Source of the DNA: Neoconidiobolus thromboides FSU 785
Lineage: Eukaryota; Entomophthoromycota; Entomophthoromycetes; Entomophthorales; Neoconidiobolaceae
Assembly: GCA_025603075.1 (NCBI GenBank)
Contig: MU626429.1
Location: forward strand, 1-41,574
Direction: 5' to 3'
Length of the DNA stretch: 41,574 nucleotides
Made by a program: the position numbers and the translations under genes. Of the stretch, positions 22,150-32,659 are shown piece by piece. The notes under the pieces were generated by a model. The model was not told the origin of the DNA. It did not search any database and saw only the letters and a program-made list of their open reading frames with translations. Within the stretch, counting starts at the first letter, position 1, and each line of letters starts with the position of its first letter.

Positions 22150-23660
22150 CTGTCAGATATCGTTTTACAAAAAATGCTGAAGTTTTCAGATCCAAAAGAG
22201 CTATATTTGTTCCATTTCTTAACAAAATATCTATTGAATGTTGAAAATAGCAGCATCAAATACAATAGAACTTAGTTTATGAAAATTATAAAAAGTATTC
22301 AAAATATGCCGTTTATCAATGCAAATTTATTGAACAGAACAGGGCATTGGTGAAGCGTGTGAGTATAGGCTACAATGATCTTGAGGGTCTAAGTCATTTT
22401 ACAAATGTAGAATATATATATGGGGATGTGTTTTTGTATTCAAGAATTCCACTAACAAATTTTCCACTCAAGTAGTGCTTAAAAGATGGAAAAAGTAATG
22501 AAGCCAAAAAAAAACATCCCCATATTATGAAGTTGAAATTAAAGTCTTTGAAAACTATGATGGCAATTACAATAATTGTAATGGAGAATATTACTATGAT
22601 GAAGAGAATGGAGATGAAGAGGATAGTGATGGTGATATTGAAAGGGAAAAAACTGATAAAGTGATAATAAAAACATTGATAAAAATATATAAATATTGAA
22701 TTACCAAATTTGAAAAAGATAAATTTACACTTTAAATTACAAAAATCACTAGAACTACTAGATGGATATTTAAAACATGCAAAGTGCTTGAAGTTGTCGA
22801 AAATGGAGTAAACAATGAAAATAATGTAACCATTAAAAGTGTTATTAAACATTTGAGCCCAGGTGAATTAAAGTTACTTAAAATGTTTTATAGAAATGAG
22901 ATATATCTCAATGGATTAGATATTAAATCAAAATTGTTAATTTAAAAATGTAAAATTAGAGATAGAAGGATCCATTATTTCTGGAATCAATCCTAATATA
23001 AATTTTGCTTCCAATTTAGAGCTAAACATTAAGGGGTGCCTTGATACTGATTTTAATATTAGATGCTTTGGTAATTTAAGAAAACCAGAAAGTACAGGTC
23101 AATAGATGAAGCTAGCTTTTTTACAATACGAATAATGTAAATCATATCAATATATAATTACTTGAAAATAGCAACTTTACTTAGGGCTCAGTAGGTTGGG
23201 AATGCTCAATTGATAGTGACTTTTTAGGGTTGTTAATTTAAAAGAAACAAAAGCTAGTAAATTTTCAACAGAATTATTAAACTCAGCCTACCTATTGCCA
23301 AATACTAAAGTGTTTATGTTATTGATTTAACAGATGATATGAAGGAAATATTTAGTAAGAATAATTTATGTAATAGAAGGGATAGTAAAATCAAGTGTAA
23401 ACTCGTTAAAAAGCTTAGAGTCAGCTCATTTTATCAATTACTTGGGTTATCTTACATTTTATCCTCTTTTCTAAACCTTAATATATTTAGAATTAGGAGC
23501 TTTGAGCTAAAAGCTACATATTAGAAAGTTGACTGTAAGTTTTCCACTTCTTTATTATTTACTACAACTGATGAATATAATACATCTAAGCCCAGCCCTT
23601 TACAATAAGATTAGAAAAGTTCCAATGTTGATTTGGGTGCATTGTAATAAACAAAATCTT
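22150..23660 (+). pseudogene. Decayed F-box/LRR-like gene, copy 2 (carries a MITE)
   Basis: Paralog of 13390-15000. The start reads FSDPKELYLFHFLTKYL, matching FSDLDKLFELCSSSKYM of the fragment at 2157-2412. After a MITE at 22422-22521 come LRR-like pieces (VTIKSVIKHLSPGELKLLKM, then SIISGINPNINFASNLELNI) and a 61-codon frame at 23339 (MKEIFSKNNLCN, later LVKKLRVSSFYQLLGL). Internal stops and frame changes occur throughout, so it is not an intact gene unless many undetected introns exist. The open reverse frame over 22394-22852 is an artefact of this region. Confidence 0.6.
22422..22521 (+). mobile_element. MITE, ~100 bp family, copy g, inserted in LRR pseudogene copy 2
   Basis: Near-canonical copy, TGGGGATGTGTTTTTGTATT to ACATCCCCA between TATATATA and TATTATG. 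The paralogous site at about 13712 (GAATCTATATATTACGAT) lacks it. Confidence 0.9.
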
Positions 23661-23838
23661 AAATTTAGATTTAGTTTTAGTAAATATAAAATTTTGCAAT
23701 ACTAAGATAACGTTTTAGAGCTGAGAATACAAGAAAATATAGGCAATGTTTTAGAACATTGACAATTTTAATCAATGTAACACCTAGATTTATACAAATT
23801 AATGTTTTTAAGAAAATAAACAAACTAATTACAATATA

Positions 23839-23936
23839 GGTGTATGTTTTTTGACTTCATTATTTTTTCCATTTTTTAAGCACTATTTAAGTGGAAAAAT
23901 TGTTAGTAAAATTCTTAAACACAAAAATACATCCCC
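23839..23936 (-). mobile_element. MITE, ~100 bp family, copy h
   Basis: Reverse orientation, GGTGTATGTTTTTTGACTTC to AAATACATCCCC, flanked by AATATA and ATATAC. It lies between the LRR remnant and the 3' end of the SET gene. Confidence 0.87.
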
Positions 23937-24158
23937 ATATACTCTTTATCATCTGTCTCTAAGCTTCGAAGATGTTTCCTTATTTGAGATAATCAAACCT
24001 TCTGCATGTATACACAATTAAAAAATTACACACAACATAAACTCAACTTTTAAAAAGAGACTTATTTATTATATACAAAATAGAAAAACGAAATGACAGA
24101 TAAACTATTGAAAAGGGGGATACAAGGAAGTGATGGGAGATAGATTGAAGGAAGGCTT

Positions 24159-26363
24159 TTATGATTGATGTGGAGAAATCTGATCATTAAAGCAAGCTAA
24201 AGATTGATTTAAAAATTTAATTTCAAAAAGGATAAGATTAATTAACCAAAATTTAGGAAACGAAGAAGCTGAATTAAGGTCTAAAGACTGTACTAATTTT
24301 TCTAAATTTGAAAAAGGTATAGAGTAATTTAAATGAAATTGTAAATTATTGATAAAATATTGCCGTATTAAATCCCATATATGTTCATCATTCTCTATCT
24401 TGTTAATCATTTCTCTACCTGATATTCCTCTCTTTACTATTTGTGTTTCTATCTCTTTTAACTTAAACTTATTATAACTAGCAATCGCTATCATTAATTT
24501 TACTTTACTATTATTATTGACCAATTGATTACGTTGTAATTTTATATAATGATAAGGTGGTATATTTAATACTTCGCTTAATTTTAGTCGAGTGCTATCA
24601 TTATCATCGCTTTTTAATATATTAATACCCATTCTAATTGTATCAAATGGCAGTCCCTTTTCATTGATAATACCATACCTCAAAAACAGTTCACGGTTGT
24701 CCAACACTGGATATTTAATAAATATCTAAAATAAAATACTTATTAAGTATCCTTTATACTAATATTATAACGATACCTCTTGATCTTCGTATAAGATATT
24801 ATCTGCAATCAACTCTAAACAGGCTGTATTTCGATTAAAGATGGGATCAGAAGCGTCAAAATCAAAGTTAAATATATCAGCGACTGGAATTAAAGCTACT
24901 TCTTGACATTGTCGGAAAAAATTATTCATTTTAGGCGTAGGTAACGGAAGGTTAATACTTCGCGTTAATACAATGGCATAACACCATTTAAACGAACTAA
25001 ATGTAAATTTTTTGATATCAAAGTAATTTTTATTTTTCAATTGTTGATACAAATTACAATAATATCGGGCACATTCTATTGTTTGATTCATTACATCTCC
25101 TATTATTTGAATGATGTTATAACATATCAGATACCATTAATATTATAATATTACCTATTATATATGAACTTTTAAAAGGCTCTATATCTTTAATTGAATA
25201 AAATAGAGGCGAATTGGGCTTATATGGCAAAGTATCAATATAACTTTGATATTTACTGGAAATCCCTTTTATTTTTTGCAGATAAAGATAAAAAGTTAAT
25301 CTCAATTTTGGATTACAATGTGTTATATCGAATATCCCTTCCATTAAATAATCTATTCACTTGTTATTCGTATTATTATTATTTAGTGTAAGTTAAATTA
25401 CTCATGTCTTTATCTAAGCATGCATCAATTGATGTCATCATACAATGGATTGGTATTTGGAATATTTTACTTCCTTTCTGGTTAAATGATGCATAAATAT
25501 AATATATTTTAATAAAAGAAATTAAGCTACCATAACATCTGAATTCAACCTAATACCTCGTCCTTTTTTAAGTGAGTAATCTGATGATAAATGAAACAAA
25601 TCTATCTGCTCAGGATAAACAAAATCTCCATTTAAATTTAGTTGATCAAATTTATGTTCAATTCCCATCTCTTCTTTTATTCTACGCTTTCTTTCTTCAG
25701 ATTCTAACTCTCGTTCATGGCTCTGGTCGATAAATTTTATAAGTTTTATTAGTTTTCCTTCAAACCTGTCCGTATCAATTTCTTCTTTTACTTGGAATAA
25801 ATTATCTATTTCATTGTTTTTTATTATTTATTATTTATTATTTATTATTTATTATTTATTATTTATTATTTATTATTTATTATTTATTATTTATTATTTA
25901 TTATTTATTATTTATAATATAATTATTTTAGGTTTAATTACCTTTCTGTTCCTCTTCTAATTTTTTTAATATACTTTTGATATTAATAAAATTTTCCCAT
26001 TTTACTTGAAAATTAGTAGATGCTAATGTTACTAATAAAATAAAATAAAATATTTCTAACACTTAAGTCAAGTAAAATACCTTGCTGTAACTCATTAACT
26101 AGCGAATTAACTAGTTCTAAATTAACCAAAACATTTGAAAAGCTACTCTTTTCTGTTTTGTACGATCGACTTGACATTGTAGACTTATTTGAACGACTAA
26201 TAGTCCTTGAGCTACTTTTACCATCTTCCATGAGTTCATCTAACTGACTACTTTTATAACTATTATTTGGTTGTTTCATAGGAATCCATCCTTTCTTTTC
26301 AGGATTGGTGCTTTGAAAACTGCTACCACTTTCCATTTCACTTCCACTTCTATGGCTGCTCAT
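24159..26363 (-). CDS. SET-domain (Rubisco-LSMT/SETD-type) protein with Ser-rich coiled-coil N-terminal extension
   Basis: Exons 26363-26081, 26031-25942, 25805-25531, 25477-25402, 25352-25155, 25099-24777 and 24725-24159 join in one frame to 603 residues. Residues 1-95 are Ser/Thr-rich; 95-185 look helical/coiled (KKLEEEQK, HERELESEERKRRIKEE). The split SET core begins at about 205 (KKGRGIRLNSDVMKGSKIFQ, then IPI), followed by the RLTFYLYLQKIKGISSKYQS helix region of SETD/Rkm proteins, IPVADIFNFD, and the LSMT substrate-binding-like C-terminus from about 430. Such enzymes methylate lysines (ribosomal proteins, for example) using SAM. Odd: the NH pair of the canonical DxxNH motif reads NF, and the YG-type motif is KYPVLDN, so activity is doubtful. 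The third intron side contains a 13-unit heptanucleotide repeat. The extension could be a separate upstream gene, but no stop separates them. Confidence 0.72.
25821..25914. repeat. Heptanucleotide microsatellite (TTATTTA)13 inside an intron
   Basis: Thirteen perfect TTATTTA units fill 25824-25914. They lie within the second intron of the SET gene (25806-25941), which at 136 bp is more than twice the usual intron length here. The expansion leaves donor and acceptor intact. Confidence 0.95.
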
Positions 26364-26632
26364 TCTGCTCTTGTTTGAAACGATAAAACTTTTAGTTGAT
26401 TATTATGGTAGACAAAACTTTTTTGTGGCTTCAAGTTTTAAAATTCAAAAATTTTGATTGTTAAATTTTTGATTGGCTATTGATAATTTATCCATTCTAT
26501 TTCATTCTTAGTTATATTTAGATCTCGATGGAAATTTTTGGGCTAATCCATTATACTTTACTTTAATTTCAACACTGAGTTTTACTTAATAGCAAAATAA
26601 AAAAATAGCATTTTTATTTACAACATACGTTA

Positions 26633-27751
26633 ATGATAAAGAGAGTTATATTTTTGGGCACAGGACCAAGCTCAAGTTTACCTAATGTCCATTGTATTAC
26701 CCATAAAAGAGATTGTAAAGTTTGTAATGATTATGTATTGAATAGAGATAGTAAAAACGTACGAGGAAATATATCTGTTTTAATTCAAGTGTTAGACGAA
26801 GAGAATAGAGAAAAGTAATATATATTTAGATAAATTGAACTATCTTAACTATGATTAGGAATATTTTATTAGACTGTGGGAAAACTTTCTATAGTAAAGG
26901 ATTTTTTTAATTCAAATATACATCATTGACATATTTAGATTCGACATTAAATCACTTTACTAAAAATAATATAAAGCACATTGATGCTGTTATTATAACT
27001 CACGGCCATGCGGACGCCATGTTTGGTTTAGACGATTTAAGACCATGGTGTGATGTGATGGAATCAAAAACTATACCTGTTTATCTGAATCAAGAAACTA
27101 TGAATGTAGCTAGGTCAACTTTCCCTTATCTAGTTGATACTAGCAAGGCAACGGGTAAAATTGAACTTTTTTCATGAAATATATGAACTAAGATTTTAAG
27201 GTGGCGGTGCGGTAGCTAAATTAGACTTTAACATTATTAATGAATATGAACCGTTTTCGGTTTTTGGTGTAGATATTACTCCTTTGCCAGGTAGTTTCAT
27301 ATGCTTATATCTTTTTGTATATTAAATTAAGCCCTGGTTTAGTCGAACATGGCCTTTATTCAGATAAAATAACACCATATATGTGCTTTGCGTATAAGAT
27401 TGATGATATTTGTTTTGTTTCTGATACAAATAAAATATCCGATCAATCGAGAGAATATATGTTGAATTGTAATATTTTGATTTTAGATTTATTAAAAGGT
27501 AATAGATTATTTTTATATAACATAGTATTGTATTAAAACTGTTGTTTATAGAAGAGCCATATGCATCTCATTTTGGCATGGAACAAATGTTAAAGGAATG
27601 TGAATTGATCCAGCCAAAATCGTGTTATACTGTTGGCATGGCGCATCAGTTAGATCACTATGAGTTAGAAAAAAGATTTAGTCAAATAAGTTTAGAAAAT
27701 TTATTTAATCTATATCCTGCCTTTGATGGATTAATATTAAATATAGATTAA
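26633..27751 (+). CDS. Metallo-beta-lactamase-fold hydrolase (phosphodiesterase-like)
   Basis: Six exons (26633-26814, 26859-26893, 26939-27154, 27201-27290, 27343-27498, 27552-27751) join to 292 residues. It starts MIKRVIFLGTGPSSSLPNVH, has a Cys-rich segment (CKVC) and LLDCGKTF, then the zinc-binding THGHADA (HxHxD) near 103, LPVEHG near 175, FVSDTN with the bridging Asp near 202, and a late His in EEPYASHFG near 230. This layout matches the cyclic-phosphodiesterase-like MBL family that includes PhnP and uncharacterised fungal/plant homologs; the substrate is unknown. The in-frame TAA after exon 2 disappears once the 45-bp GTAAAG...TTTAG intron is removed. It is divergent from the SET gene (about 270 bp apart) and convergent with the SDR gene (57 bp apart). 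Confidence 0.88.
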
Positions 27752-27808
27752 TGATATAGAATGTGTAATAAATAGTTTATATGAAATCATGTTTTATTTT
27801 TATTTTAC

Positions 27809-28954
27809 TTAGAGACGATTTTGAAAGTTTACCGGGGGCACAGATTTAGTGTCGCCTTGAGGAGTAACATACGCATTTGATAATCCACCATCAACTAAGA
27901 AGTCAGTACCAGTAATATAAGAAGATTCATCTGAAGCCAAAAATAAGGCAGCATAAGCTTGTTCAATAGCCTCACCTATAAAACACTTTTAATAAAATGA
28001 TTAAAACATCCAATATCAAATTACCGAATCTACCCATTGGTAAATGAACCATACGTCTTTCTTTCTTTTCTGCAGTGTCCAAAAATTCCATTAAAAGAGG
28101 CGTCTTCAATGGACCTGGGCAAAGGGAGTTGACTCGAATGTTATCTCTAGCATGTACCATTGCTAATTCACGACTAAAATACATTAAATACTGAATAGAA
28201 GTATTAAATAAAAAATTTACCTCATTGCTAAAACAGCACCTTTAGAAGCAGTATCTAATAAAAATTAGTAAATTAAAGTTTAATTTAAAACGTATATTAC
28301 AAGCTAATTGTGGAGTAGCAGCGCCCATAACAGCAACAAAACTAGCTGTATTTATAATTGAACCACCTCCATTCTTAAGCATTTGTTCAATTGCATGCTT
28401 GCATCCGAACCATACTCCTTTTAAGTTAATATTCATAGTCAAATCCCTATTTTAAAATATATTAATATAGAATAAAAATAGCTATCAATAATAATTACCA
28501 AATATCTTCAGGAGTAGTAATAGCATTATCGTCTTTTGGATGCATAATACCAGCATTATTGAAGATAATATTAAGTTTACCTTTATATAAAAATCAAGTT
28601 GCTAGTGTAATCTAAATTAACTTACCAAACTTTTCAACACATTTTTCTACTAACTCTTTTACTTGAGCCTCTTTTGAGATATCCACTTGAGCTATTAAAA
28701 TTTTGTCTTCAATATTGAAGTCAACGTTCTTCTTTATAACATCTAATTTCTCTTCTATTGCTTTAATATTAATATCAGCTAACACTACTTTGGCTCCTTC
28801 TTGTAAAAATAAGATACTGCTTTCTAAACCTATACCACTATTTGTTGAATAAAATTTGGTTATTCATTATTTATTGAAAATTATTTATTTATTTATTTAT
28901 TTACCTAGCAGCACCAGTGATGATTGCGACTTTATCTTGTAAACGATTGACCAT
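27809..28954 (-). CDS. Short-chain dehydrogenase/reductase (SDR)
   Basis: Seven exons, about 270 residues. The start ATG at 28954 leads into KVAIITGAAS, whose last codon is split by intron 1 before GIGLES: together the TGxxxGIG NAD(P)-binding motif. Then come FNNAGIMHP (NNAG), NINLKGVWFG, SIINTASFVA (catalytic Ser) and YTASKGAVLA (YxxxK, with Tyr split across an intron), then PGPLKTPL. The C-terminus is TGTDFLVDGGLSNAYVTPQG, typical of classical SDRs annotated as levodione- or glucose-dehydrogenase-like or 3-oxoacyl-reductase-like. All catalytic residues are present. The substrate cannot be told from sequence. Intron 1 contains (TTTA)n. The start codon lies 48 bp from a divergent small gene, so they probably share a promoter region. 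Confidence 0.92.
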
Positions 28955-29002
28955 ATTTGTTATTAATAAAAAAAGTATTTATTTATTTGTTGTTCTCTTT
29001 AT

Positions 29003-29391
29003 ATGCTTCAATTTTTAACTAAATGCAACACAACACGTCAATCAAATTCATTTTGTTTAGTCATATGGTCATTACTTATTTTTATTGGTAAGATTTTAAA
29101 GCTATGATTATTTTTATAACTAAAAAACATTAATTCTTGTCAATTTTAGGATACACTACTGCTTATGTTCTCTATGTAAACATGTTTGTCATTATTTATT
29201 ACTTTTTATTATTATTATTTCTTAATTTACTATCTACTTTCATATTAGTACTTTTATTAAACTATCAAATGTCTACTATTATTTTCTTATCACTTTTTAT
29301 AATTTTGGACTTATTTTTAAAAAACGAAAATATTTATACCTTAAATGTATCAAGTAATATAAACGCTTTAATTTTAAAATCAAAACTCTAA
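29003..29391 (+). CDS. Small spliced multi-pass membrane protein, unknown
   Basis: Exons 29003-29087 and 29150-29391 join in frame to 108 residues. The 62-bp intron has a textbook GTAAG donor, AACTAAAAAAC branch and CAATTTTAG acceptor. The product has a hydrophilic N-terminus (MLQFLTKCNTTRQSNS) followed by three or four hydrophobic segments (VIWSLLIFIGYTTAYVLYV; FVIIYYFLLLLFLNLLSTF; ILVLLLNYQM; IIFLSLFIILDLF) and a polar tail. It resembles no family I know. T-rich DNA can imitate membrane segments, so the main evidence is the frame-preserving intron and the position directly divergent from the SDR gene. Confidence 0.5.
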
Positions 29392-29594
29392 TAACTTATA
29401 GAATTGAAATTAAAAGATATATAACTATAGAATATGATATTAGCTAGTACAAAACTGTATTCTAGCTAAGCATCTAATAACAAAGATAAAATTAAAAATT
29501 AAATTTAAATTTAAAATTAGTTTATTAAAATGTTAATATAAACAACGATTAAATCAAATAGATGCTTTTAAAATCAAAGATAAGAGGTTATAAG

Positions 29595-31058
29595 CTAACT
29601 AGATTGGCACATTTCGATAGCTTTGCCAACGTTAATTTTTCCATATCCAAATTCATTGTTAGGATAAGTTGTACCTATATCACCGCCACAACCCAATTTA
29701 GAATAAAGCGGGGTGGCAGTTTTTCGTATAAGAATTTCGACCTCGTCAACTTTTCTTTCTAAATGAGGACAGGCTGCCATTATTAACAATGCTGCTCCAG
29801 AAACATGTGGCGAAGCCATAGATGTACCTGCCAATGATTTATAAGAAGAACCTAAGGCTGCACCTGTGATATTAACTCCTGGTGCCATAATATCTAGGCC
29901 AGATAAATTTATCCTTGAAGGTACTGGTCCCATTGAGGAAAAATAAGCTCGACCATCACTGTTATAATTTAGAGCTCCTACAGTAAACGAGTTTGGGTCA
30001 ATCGCTGGGGGGTATTGAATAGAACCACAACCATCAGCCCCTGAATTTCCTGCTGATACGGACATGAGAATACCTGCCATTTTAAGAGCTTTTAAAGCAT
30101 ATTGGAAAGTGGTAGAAGAGCAGCCTTCCGATGGTGGGCAGGTATAAGAATTACCAATCACATGGGGACGTAATTCAGGTTTTGGATCGGTACCATCTAA
30201 TTTAGTAGGAGCTAGGAAGAATTGCAAACATCCTAAATAAGATTCAGGGGAGCCAAAGTTATTATCCATATTCTTACAAGCCATCCATTTGGTGGTAGGA
30301 GAAATACCTAAATTAAGTGAGCCTACGACTGTTGACATAGTATGAGTGCCATGATCGTCATCTCCACAAGGAACAGGAGAATTAATTCCACATTTTGAAT
30401 TAGGGCGACTACTATTGGCTTTCTTATTTGCGTCCCACCAAAAATAATTATGATCGAATGTTCCATCCGGCAAAGCACCTAAATAGTTGCTCACTAAGGC
30501 AGGATGGTCGTACTGTACCCCAGTATCAGCATTGGCATATCTCAATTCAGCAGCATTTCTTCTAGCACTGTTACTTATATTTGAAGCATTGATATAATCT
30601 ATACTCCAATGGGATGTATCTCCAGTCCAATTTACTTCATTTAATACGATAGCTTCATTATTGACATTACTATTGCTTCCTTTCACTAAAAATTTTCTAT
30701 TACTAGAAATTTCCTCCACATTATCTAATTGCTCAATTTCATTAATCATATCCTTTTTACTGCTTACAGCGATAGTGTTGGTAATATAATAGGATTTATA
30801 GTACTTTACTTCTCCACTTTCTTGAGCAGCTTGAAGTTTTTGCATCAACTCAGTTTGGGACTTTTGAGCATGTTGTTGTAATTGATTTATTTCTACGTTA
30901 CTGCTAGCATCCTTCTTAATTTCTGGATGTGGCTCCAATTGTACTAAATATTCTACCCATTCTTTACTATCTAAATCAGCTAACACAGAATCAGCTATGT
31001 CAGCTTTCCCAAAGGTATATTTAAGTAAAAGTAATAAGGGTATAAAAAATTTTATCAT
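29595..31058 (-). CDS. Secreted subtilisin-like serine protease (S8, with I9 propeptide)
   Basis: Intronless, 487 residues. Signal peptide at about 1-19 (FFIPLLLLLKYTFG), inhibitor-I9 propeptide at about 30-125, then the S8 catalytic domain from about 150. Triad: Asp178 (ANADTGV), His236 (DDDHGTHT), Ser413 (GTSMASPH); oxyanion Asn338 (SAGNSG). Segments such as FDHNYFWWDA and the CxxN/GCG cysteines point to the bacillopeptidase-F-like branch rather than the proteinase-K branch common in ascomycetes. It is expected to be secreted, to autoprocess its propeptide and to degrade extracellular protein. It ends soon after the catalytic domain, with no C-terminal accessory domain. The lack of introns contrasts with its neighbours. 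Horizontal origin from bacteria is possible but not shown. Confidence 0.95.
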   Translation of the reverse strand: MIKFFIPLLLLLKYTFGKADIADSVLADLDSKEWVEYLVQLEPHPEIKKDASSNVEINQLQQHAQKSQTELMQKLQAAQESGEVKYYKSYYITNTIAVSSKKDMINEIEQLDNVEEISSNRKFLVKGSNSNVNNEAIVLNEVNWTGDTSHWSIDYINASNISNSARRNAAELRYANADTGVQYDHPALVSNYLGALPDGTFDHNYFWWDANKKANSSRPNSKCGINSPVPCGDDDHGTHTMSTVVGSLNLGISPTTKWMACKNMDNNFGSPESYLGCLQFFLAPTKLDGTDPKPELRPHVIGNSYTCPPSEGCSSTTFQYALKALKMAGILMSVSAGNSGADGCGSIQYPPAIDPNSFTVGALNYNSDGRAYFSSMGPVPSRINLSGLDIMAPGVNITGAALGSSYKSLAGTSMASPHVSGAALLIMAACPHLERKVDEVEILIRKTATPLYSKLGCGGDIGTTYPNNEFGYGKINVGKAIEMCQSS

Positions 31059-31325
31059 TATATTTTTAAAAAATAATATAAAAAAAAGTCTTTTATTTCT
31101 TAAATATGCTTATTTATCTATTGCTATCCAATGTCAGTTTTATTTTCCTTGCTTTTCATTTTAACTGTTTTTACGTTACCTTACATTTTTGGCTTTTTAT
31201 TAATTTTATATTAATCCTTTCAGTTATCCAAGTTCTTTTTTAAACGTGCTTTCACTTATTTTTTTTTACCTTTTTTCAGTTAATTAGATTTTTGAATTAC
31301 CTTTCTGCTCAACTGCTAATTCAAA

Positions 31326-31589
31326 ATGGATAGGCTATTACATCTTTATTTAAATTTAAGTGATGCAGCATGTCTATTAATATCTTATCTTTGTGGTGTT
31401 AATTTTGAAGTTAAGCTCATAGCATTGGTTTTTCTATATAAAAAGTCAAAAATGATTTTAGATATAAATAGTTTACAAAACAAAAGTTATTCAATATCAT
31501 TTATACAGGGTATCTACAATACATATATTCATGTCTATTCTAGTTTAATTTGTTATATAGTTTGGCAGTTGTTAATAACGCATTTATAG
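31326..31589 (+). CDS. Possible small hydrophobic ORF
   Basis: An uninterrupted 87-codon frame (MDRLLHLYLNLSDAACLLIS...) with two hydrophobic stretches (AACLLISYLCGV; SLICYIVWQLL), starting about 270 bp from the divergent subtilase. No homology recognised and no splice support. It may be chance in AT-rich sequence. Confidence 0.25.
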   Translation: MDRLLHLYLNLSDAACLLISYLCGVNFEVKLIALVFLYKKSKMILDINSLQNKSYSISFIQGIYNTYIHVYSSLICYIVWQLLITHL

Positions 31590-31946
31590 TTTTATTTTAT
31601 TTATTTAAGCCTAATTTTAAGGAGAATTACTATTATCAAAAGCTTTAATGGCGATTTTAACTTGAATTCTATTAATTAAATCATGAGTAAATTTGTATAT
31701 TTTCACAAATTAATTCATAGAGCAACGACATTGGTGAAAATAATAATATCAACTTTTTATCGTATTTTCAAATAGTTACTTTAGTATTCTTTGATTTAGT
31801 AATGTTGATAATTTGCAACGCTTATATTATCAAACAATTTACGTAAATTATCAATCAGTATTAAATAAAGTTATATATTTATTGATTATCAAAGAATTCG
31901 ATTAAATATTTGATGGTGAGATAGTATTTTGAAAACCTAATAATAT
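31590..31946. other. Gene-free AT-rich spacer
   Basis: No exon-like or repeated sequence recognised. Confidence 0.5.
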
Positions 31947-32043
31947 GGGGTGTATTTTTTGTTTAAGAGTTTTACTAACAATCTTTCCACTCAAATAGCG
32001 CTCAAAAGATGGAGAAAATAATGAAATCAAAAAATACATCCCC
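31947..32043 (+). mobile_element. MITE, ~100 bp family, copy i
   Basis: GGGGTGTATTTTTTGTTTAA to AAATACATCCCC between AATAAT and ATATAT. Intact core CCACTCAAATAGCGCTCAAA. Confidence 0.88.
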
Positions 32044-32551
32044 ATATATTATTTTGAAAAGACAACAGAATAGCATTTATAGTCAACGTTTAATAAATTA
32101 AATACTATTCAACAAGCAATGTGACTATTTTTAAAAAGTCTTGAAATTTAGAACATGGCTTCTTGTATTGTTTATAGGAATTATTTTACAATAAATTATT
32201 TCTTATTATTTTGATTTCAAACAGTTTAAATTTAATCTTAATATTACTACTTTTTTGACTTTATTTGACAATTAAACACGCTTTAAATACTCCCACAAAG
32301 CCCATTAATTTGAATATGCAATGTAGTTTAAATAATCATTTTAAAGGTTTTTTATCATGCTTATATTTATATACAATTTTCAGTCAATTTATTTATGATC
32401 TGTTTTTAACAAAGTAATGATTATTATTTTAACTATAAGCTTGATACCGCGCAAAAGTCATTCATACATTCCACTGTTAATAAGAATTTTTTTATTTTTT
32501 TAATACTTTTTTCTTTTTAAGCTTTTAAGAGTAATAAAAAAATCCTTTGGT

Positions 32552-32648
32552 GGGAATGTTTTTTTGACTTGATTACTTTTCGATTTTTTAAGCGCTATTT
32601 GAGTGGAAAATTTGTTAGTAAAATTCCTAAACACAAAAATACATCCCC
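32552..32648 (-). mobile_element. MITE, ~100 bp family, copy j
   Basis: Reverse orientation, GGGAATGTTTTTTTGACTTG to AAATACATCCCC. The flanks (TTTGGT and AGTGTT) do not show the usual TA, so the site has decayed or was atypical. Confidence 0.86.
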
Positions 32649-32659
32649 AGTGTTATTTT

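Noticed and set aside
22394-22852. 152-codon reverse open frame
   Set aside because: It covers a MITE and the antisense of an LRR relic, has Phe/Ile-rich nonsense composition and no motif.
25194-25391. Plus-strand frame within the SET gene
   Set aside because: It is antisense to a SET exon whose frame and splice sites are consistent with its neighbours.
26859-26938. In-frame TAA in the MBL gene suggesting a pseudogene
   Set aside because: A 45-bp intron (GTAAAG donor at 26894, TTGAC branch, TTTAG at 26938) removes it and keeps frame and motif order.
29562-29762. Plus-strand frame at the subtilase 3' end
   Set aside because: It is antisense to the subtilase C-terminus and contains no motif.
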